10,862 nt of DNA. Origin: an uncultured Planctomycetia bacterium. GTDB taxonomy: Bacteria; Planctomycetota; UBA1135; GCA-002686595. Made by a program: the position numbers and the translations under genes. Location: the NCBI GenBank assembly GCA_937952135.1, contig CALFYL010000227.1, positions 1 through 10,862 on the forward strand, written 5' to 3'. Shown here piece after piece: positions 6,964-10,862 of this stretch (positions are counted from its first letter, which is position 1; the number at the start of each line of letters is the position of its first letter). A model generated the notes under the pieces. That model was not told where the DNA came from. It saw nothing but the letters and a program-made list of their open reading frames with translations, and searched no databases.

Positions 6964-8409
6964 TCAGAAGATGTAGGGCGAGCTGAAACTGCGCGGCGTC
7001 GAGTCCGGCGCGAAGACGACCTGCGGAGAGTTCGGATCGCCGGTGTTGTTGATCGAGCTGAACTCGTTGATGCAGCCGAGCATCATCTCGCGCAGCGCCT
7101 GGTTGGGATCGTGCGGGCCGGTGAGGCCGGCGCCGGGCGTGCAGAGCAGTTGCTGCACGCCGTCGAGCATGTCCTCGAACGACACCAGCACGCCGTTCTG
7201 GAAGCGGTCGATGTAGGCGTTGAACTGCATCTCGCCGCAGCGGCTGTTGAGCACCGCGGCGGCCACTTGCGTCGAGAGAATGAACCCGGCGTGGCCGCTC
7301 GCGCTCTCGCCGACGAGCCAGCTCTTCAGGCTGTTGAACGCGGGCGCGAAGGGCGTCGGCGCGGCCGGCGGAACGAAGATCGAAAGCCCGGGATCGTCCG
7401 ACGAAACGTTGCGCCGCAGGCACAGCGGGCTGCTGTTCCGAGTGGTCAGCGCCTCGCGCCACTCCGGATCGCACGCGAGCAACATCGCGCGGCCGTTCGG
7501 GTTGTGCCAGAAGCCCTTCGTGCGCCCGACGCCGGTCGCGACGCCGAAGCTGACGTTCCCGAACGGCGGCACGTTCACGAGCTCGGTCGACGCGACGACG
7601 GTGAACTCGCGCGGAGTCTTGGCGAGCCACACGGCGCCGGGGACGTTGTCGCCGATGAAGCCGCCGGGCGCGACTTCGCGCAGCGTGTAGGTCGACTCGT
7701 CGCGGTCGCGGATGAAGGTGTACGCGCCGTTCTCGTCGGTGAAGCGCACATCCTCGAGCACGCCGTTTCGCACCAGCTCGATGCGCCAGCCGGGGATGGG
7801 CACTTCGAGCGGGTTGCTCAGGTCCCACACGCCGTTCTCGTTCTCGTCGAAGAACTTGTGGCCGCTGAGGTACGACTGCGGGATCGGCGTGCCGGGCCCG
7901 ACGTTGAAGTCGTCGGTGCGGCTCAGCGCGGCTTGGAAGCCGAAAAACCCCGAGCCGTTCGGGTCGTAGTCCTCGGCGCGCGTGATCCACAGCTTGTAGC
8001 TCTCGCCGCCGTTCGGAGCGCGATCGAAGGGCATGAGCTGCACGATCTTCGAAGCGCACGGCCCGCCCAGTCGCACGCCGTGCGAGGCGCCGAGGTACTT
8101 GCCGATCACGCCCTCCGTGACCAGCACGAGCCGCTCGTCGATCGAGTCGTCCGCGGAGAGCAGCACGAGCCCGCTCGGGTCGGTGACCTGGAAGTAGTAG
8201 AGCCCGTCCTCGAGGCCCTCGCCGGTGCAGCTCTCACCGCGCGTCGGACCGACGGCGAGATGCACCGCTGTCGCGCGCGCGAACTGGTTGGCGGTCGCCG
8301 GCGCGCCGATCTGGTTCGTGGTGAAAACCGAGCCTTGCGCGGAGGCGGGGGTCGAGGAGGAGATGCTGGCGAGCGCCAGGAGAACGCCGAGGGAGAAGCG
8401 CGGGGACAT
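6964..8409 (-). CDS. Secreted SdrD B-like (Cna-B type) domain protein with an RTKGFWHN motif
   Basis: 481 residues. The ATG (complement of 8407-8409) is followed by a clear Sec signal peptide, SLGVLLALASISSSTPASAQ, cleaved probably after ASA near residue 24. The frame stays open far upstream, but that part overlaps the divergent adaptor gene and has no signal peptide, so it is rejected. The N-terminal third carries DGLYYFQVTDPSGLVLLS and GVIGKYLGASHG. An SdrD B-like beta domain spans about residues 180-283 (SGHKFFDENENGVWD, IPGWRIELVRNG, RFTDENGAYTF, YTLREVAPGG). Such domains are stalk or Ca-binding modules in surface proteins. RTKGFWHNPNGRAML (from about 296) opens a C-terminal region of about 185 residues that I do not recognise. 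It holds five of the mature protein's seven cysteines. No LPxTG, PEP-CTERM or Por-type sorting tail is visible; the chain simply ends SSPYIF. It is probably an exported or surface protein of unknown role. Confidence 0.88.
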   Translation of the reverse strand: MSPRFSLGVLLALASISSSTPASAQGSVFTTNQIGAPATANQFARATAVHLAVGPTRGESCTGEGLEDGLYYFQVTDPSGLVLLSADDSIDERLVLVTEGVIGKYLGASHGVRLGGPCASKIVQLMPFDRAPNGGESYKLWITRAEDYDPNGSGFFGFQAALSRTDDFNVGPGTPIPQSYLSGHKFFDENENGVWDLSNPLEVPIPGWRIELVRNGVLEDVRFTDENGAYTFIRDRDESTYTLREVAPGGFIGDNVPGAVWLAKTPREFTVVASTELVNVPPFGNVSFGVATGVGRTKGFWHNPNGRAMLLACDPEWREALTTRNSSPLCLRRNVSSDDPGLSIFVPPAAPTPFAPAFNSLKSWLVGESASGHAGFILSTQVAAAVLNSRCGEMQFNAYIDRFQNGVLVSFEDMLDGVQQLLCTPGAGLTGPHDPNQALREMMLGCINEFSSINNTGDPNSPQVVFAPDSTPRSFSSPYIF

Positions 8410-8631
8410 GGGATCGAACTTTCGCTGCGAGGCCGAGGGGGGCGGCTGGGGAAGGGAACCTTGTGAGAGCAGACTACTCGAAATTGCAATTGCTGCTGGG
8501 CGCAGCGACGAGCGCGTCTTGGGGGCGAGGCGGGCGCTGGAAACTCCAGCGGCGGGGTGGGCTGCGATTGGGCCTGCACTGCTGAAAACTTCGTATGCCG
8601 TGGAGTTCGCGAACGGGCGAAGCTGGCGGGC
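8410..8631. promoter_or_regulatory. Divergent intergenic region with promoters for the secreted protein and the export operon
   Basis: The 222 bases lie between two genes that point away from each other, so at least two promoters must be here. I see no strong sigma-70 promoter. The best plus-strand candidate is TTGGGC (8568-8573), 17 bases, then TCGTAT (8591-8596), each matching consensus at only three of six positions. The least GC-rich patch is 8475-8495. Two inverted repeats are present: the palindrome at 8482-8491 and a 7-bp hairpin, CGCTGGA/TCCAGCG, with a 3-base loop at 8535-8551. No gene is supported inside. Confidence 0.5.
8482..8491. promoter_or_regulatory. Perfect 10-bp palindrome AATTGCAATT, possible operator
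   Basis: AATTGCAATT reads the same on both strands. In DNA this rich in GC, an AT-rich perfect palindrome inside a divergent promoter region is a plausible site for a dimeric repressor or activator controlling one or both genes. It may also simply be the AT-rich part of a promoter. No matching regulator gene is in the window. Confidence 0.3.
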
Positions 8632-9783
8632 ATGAGAACGGGGCGCGCTTTCAAGTGGTTGCTGGTCGTGGCGTGTGTGGCCGCGGCGGTGTGGGGAATC
8701 CGCCGACTGGCGACACACGTGGAGCCCGTCGCCGTCCGGACCGCGCGGCTCGAACGCGGCGTGGTGGAGGCGACGGTCACGAACTCGAAGGCGGGCACGG
8801 TGGAGGCGCGACGGCGCGCGAAGTTGTCGCCCGGGACGAGCGGGGTCGTCGTCGAGGTCGCGGTCGAGCGCGGCCAGCACGTGAAGCGCGGCGACGTGCT
8901 CGTGCGGCTCGCGGACGAGAGCCAGAAGGCGCAAGTGGAACTCGGCGAACGTGCACTCGACGTCGCGCAAGCCGAGCACCGCCGCACGTGCCTCGCCGCG
9001 GAGCGCGCCGAGCGGGAGTTCGAGCGCAATCGACTGCTCGCGGAGCGCGGTGTCGTCTCCTCGGACGCGCTCGACCAGCTCGAGAGCGCGCATCGACTCA
9101 GCGTCGCGGCCTGCGAAGTGGCGGCCGCGAACGTCGAGGAAGCGCGCGCGCGGATCGAAGTGGCGCGCGCCGAGCTCGACAAGACGTTCGTGCGCGCGCC
9201 CTTCGACGGCGTCGTCGCCGAGGCGCCGGTGCAGCTCGGCGAATGGGCGACGCCGTCGTCGCCGCTGATCGTCGCTCCCGATGTCGTCGACGTGATCGAC
9301 CCGACCTCGATCTACATCGCGGCGCCGATGGACGAGGTCGACTCCGGCTCGCTGGCGCCGGGACTGCCGGCGCGCGTGACCCTCGACGCGTTCGCCGGCC
9401 GCTCGTTCGCGGGCCGCATCGTGCGCATCGCGCCCTACGTGCTCGACCTCGAGAGCCAGAACCGCACGGTCGAGATCGAAGTCGAGCTCGACGACGCGGC
9501 CTTCGGCTCGCAACTGCTCCCCGGCGCGTCGGCGGACGTCGAGGTGATCTTGGAGGTTCGCAAGGACGTGCTGCGCGCACCGAGCCGAGCGTTGCTCGAG
9601 GGAGGGCGTGTGCTGATCGTCGAGAACGGGCGGCTCGCGGAGCGCCAGCTCGAGCTCGGACTGCGCAACTGGGATTGGAGCGAGGTGCTCGGCGGCCTCG
9701 AAGCGGGCCGCGAAGTCGTCATCAGCCTCGAGCGCGAAGGCGTGGACGCCGGCGCCGAAGCCGTCGTCGAAGGCCGGCCGTGA
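8632..9783 (+). CDS. Periplasmic adaptor (membrane fusion protein) of a MacAB-like ABC exporter, HlyD/MacA family
   Basis: 383 residues. The ATG at 8632 is chosen because it starts right before a signal-anchor helix (FKWLLVVACVAAAVWGI, residues 7-23) and has GGCGGG just upstream; the in-frame ATG at 8557 would put 25 polar residues before it. The order is that of the family: a first lipoyl half-motif (AKLSPGTSGVVVEVAVERG, residues 63-81, then VKRGDVLVRL), a long alpha-helical hairpin (about 97-184), and a second lipoyl half (FVRAPFDGVVAEAPVQLGEW, from 186). A beta-barrel region (PARVTLDAFAGRSFAGRIVRIAP) and a membrane-proximal tail follow. These proteins link an inner-membrane ABC pump to an outer-membrane channel. 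The helical hairpin is short. The stop overlaps a possible GTG of the ATPase gene, and the real ATPase start is 14 bases on, so the genes are one operon. No outer-membrane channel gene is in view. Confidence 0.93.
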   Translation: MRTGRAFKWLLVVACVAAAVWGIRRLATHVEPVAVRTARLERGVVEATVTNSKAGTVEARRRAKLSPGTSGVVVEVAVERGQHVKRGDVLVRLADESQKAQVELGERALDVAQAEHRRTCLAAERAEREFERNRLLAERGVVSSDALDQLESAHRLSVAACEVAAANVEEARARIEVARAELDKTFVRAPFDGVVAEAPVQLGEWATPSSPLIVAPDVVDVIDPTSIYIAAPMDEVDSGSLAPGLPARVTLDAFAGRSFAGRIVRIAPYVLDLESQNRTVEIEVELDDAAFGSQLLPGASADVEVILEVRKDVLRAPSRALLEGGRVLIVENGRLAERQLELGLRNWDWSEVLGGLEAGREVVISLEREGVDAGAEAVVEGRP

Positions 9784-9797
9784 CCGAGGACCGCGCG

Positions 9798-10523
9798 ATG
9801 ATCCGCCTCACGGACATCTGGCGCACGTACGAGCTCGGCGGCGAAGCGCTGCACGCACTCGCGGGCGTCGACGAGACCATCGCCGCGGGTGAGCACGTCG
9901 CGATCATGGGGCCGTCGGGCTCGGGGAAATCGACGCTGCTCAATCTGATCGGGCTGCTCGACCGGCCCACGCGCGGCCGCTACGAACTCGAGGGGCGCGA
10001 GGTGTCGTCGCTCTCCGACGGGCAGCTCTCGCGCGTGCGCCGCGAGCGCATCGGCTACGTGTTCCAGGCCTACCACCTCGTTTCGCGCCTCGACGCGCTC
10101 GGCAACGTCGAGCTGCCGATGGTGTTCGCGGACGCACCCGTGTCCGAGCGCCGTGAACGCGCGACCCGTGCGCTGCTCGACGTCGGGCTCGAGAAGCGCA
10201 TCCACCACCGGCCGGCGCAGCTCTCGGGCGGCGAGCGCCAACGCGTCGCGATCGCGCGTGCGACGGTGATGCGGCCCGGCGTGCTGCTCGCGGACGAGCC
10301 GACGGGCAACCTCGACCGCGCGTCGGGCGCCGTGGTGCTCGAGCTGCTCGAGAAGCTGAACGCCACCGGGATGACCCTGCTCGTCGTCACGCACGACGCC
10401 GAGGTCGCGCGGCGCGCGCAACGCGTGCTGATCCTCGAGGACGGCCGCGTCGTGAACCGTTTGCGCGGAGCGGAGCTCGTCGACCTGGCCGCGGCGCTCG
10501 CGGGCCGCGGGAGGCGCGTGTGA
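9798..10523 (+). CDS. ABC transporter ATP-binding protein, MacB/LolD type
   Basis: 241 residues, normal for a stand-alone ATPase of this group. I choose the ATG at 9798 because GAGGA at 9786-9790 lies 7 bases upstream; a GTG at 9780 overlapping the adaptor stop (GTGA) is the alternative and would add six residues. All nucleotide-binding motifs are intact: Walker A GPSGSGKST (38-46), Q-loop Gln90 in YVFQAYHLV, signature LSGGERQRVAIARA (142-155), Walker B VLLADEP (Glu167) and H-loop His199 in VVTHD. LADEPTGNLD and the length place it in the LolD/MacB/FtsE-like branch, whose ATP hydrolysis drives mechanotransmission-type export or lipoprotein release rather than channel-type transport. It sits between the adaptor and the permease, with which it overlaps by 4 bases. 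Confidence 0.96.
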   Translation: MIRLTDIWRTYELGGEALHALAGVDETIAAGEHVAIMGPSGSGKSTLLNLIGLLDRPTRGRYELEGREVSSLSDGQLSRVRRERIGYVFQAYHLVSRLDALGNVELPMVFADAPVSERRERATRALLDVGLEKRIHHRPAQLSGGERQRVAIARATVMRPGVLLADEPTGNLDRASGAVVLELLEKLNATGMTLLVVTHDAEVARRAQRVLILEDGRVVNRLRGAELVDLAAALAGRGRRV

Positions 10524-10862
10524 AGTCCTTCGACGCGCTTTCGCTCGCGATCGGCGCGCTCGCGTCGCAGCGGCGGCGCACTTTGCTCTCACTGCTCGGC
10601 GTGACGGTGGGCGTCGCGGCCGTGGTGCTGCTCACCGCGCTCGGCCAGGGTGCGCGCAGCTTCGTCGAAGCGCAGTTCGCGGGCATTGGCACGAACGTGC
10701 TCGCGATCGTTCCGGGCAAGGTGAAAACCGCCGGAGGACTGCCTGGGATCGGCAACACGACGAGCGATCTGACCTTGGCGGATGCGCAAGCGTTGCGGCG
10801 CGCGCTGCCGCACGCGCAGTCGGCGGCGCCGCTCGTCGTCGGCGTCGAGGACGTGCAGTTCG
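10520..10862 (+). CDS. MacB/FtsX-type ABC transporter permease, 3' partial
   Basis: The gene begins at GTG 10520, overlapping the ATPase stop (GTGA), with a strong ribosome site, GGGAGG at 10509-10514, 5 bases upstream. It runs open through 114 codons to the window edge. The sequence starts MKSFDALSLAIGALASQRRR, then TLLSLLGVTVGVAAVVLLTA. This is the N-terminal cytoplasmic stretch and first membrane helix (about residues 21-42) of the MacB_PCD/FtsX family. GQGARSFVEAQFAGIGTNVL and AIVPGKVKTAGG follow, the usual start of the periplasmic core domain. With the adaptor and ATPase upstream it completes the inner-membrane part of one exporter, here split into separate ATPase and permease proteins rather than fused as in E. 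coli MacB. The rest lies outside the window. Confidence 0.93.
   Translation, partial: MKSFDALSLAIGALASQRRRTLLSLLGVTVGVAAVVLLTALGQGARSFVEAQFAGIGTNVLAIVPGKVKTAGGLPGIGNTTSDLTLADAQALRRALPHAQSAAPLVVGVEDVQF

Noticed and set aside
7111..8466. 451-residue plus-strand open frame opposite the SdrD-B protein
   Set aside because: Charged low-complexity translation. The minus strand has a signal peptide, a beta domain and conserved motifs.
8557..8631. Upstream ATG start for the adaptor protein
   Set aside because: It would add 25 polar residues, two of them cysteines, before the signal-anchor helix; the ATG at 8632 has a better context.
8410..9513. Long in-frame extension upstream of the SdrD-B protein start
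   Set aside because: It overlaps the adaptor gene on the other strand and has biased shadow composition; the signal peptide fixes the start at 8409.
1..10862. CRISPR array, tRNA, rRNA, insertion sequence or att site
   Set aside because: I found no regularly spaced repeats, no cloverleaf or rRNA-like sequence, no transposase or integrase and no long direct repeats on either strand.

Overview
The window is very GC-rich (by eye around 70%), densely coding DNA from a bacterial chromosome. The most likely source is a planctomycete. The grounds are a very large Ser/Thr kinase that carries a WARRNP-type juxtamembrane motif, one membrane helix and a C-terminal sulfatase-modifying-factor (FGE-like) domain; a YfbK-type VWA/DUF3520 protein; and a secreted SdrD-B-like protein with an RTKGFWHN motif. 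A myxobacterium is a less likely alternative. I see no rRNA, tRNA, CRISPR, transposase or phage gene.

Layout, left to right. (1) At 1-3486 four genes run on the plus strand: the 3' part of a YfbK-like VWA protein; a one-helix membrane-anchored protein of unknown function; a multi-helix membrane protein of unknown function that overlaps it by 4 bases; and a small DUF423 membrane protein that again overlaps by 4 bases. The last three are clearly translationally coupled. The VWA gene is separated from them by 78 bases that hold a strong GC hairpin. (2) After 132 bases with nested hairpins and an imperfect inverted repeat comes a membrane-bound kinase of about 1,097 residues (3619-6912). Its order is kinase, membrane helix, coiled coil, a PEGA-like region split by a PDZ-like module, and an FGE-like domain without the catalytic cysteines. 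(3) Facing it on the minus strand (6964-8409) is a secreted SdrD-B-domain protein; a perfect 7-bp hairpin lies between the two stop codons. (4) A 222-base divergent intergenic region follows, with a perfect 10-bp palindrome. (5) From 8632 to the end runs a MacAB/LolD-like export operon on the plus strand: periplasmic adaptor, ATPase, and the first 114 codons of the permease, cut by the window edge.

How the genes may work together: the adaptor, ATPase and permease form one tripartite-type ABC exporter. The kinase probably senses or binds something outside the cytoplasm through its large extracytoplasmic part and phosphorylates cytoplasmic targets. The VWA-anchor-membrane-DUF423 cluster looks like an uncharacterised envelope module. 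Nothing in the sequence shows that the three blocks act together. No single feature is clearly a new defence or mobile system; the most unusual items are the domain layout of the kinase and the unrecognised gene pair at 1365-3109.
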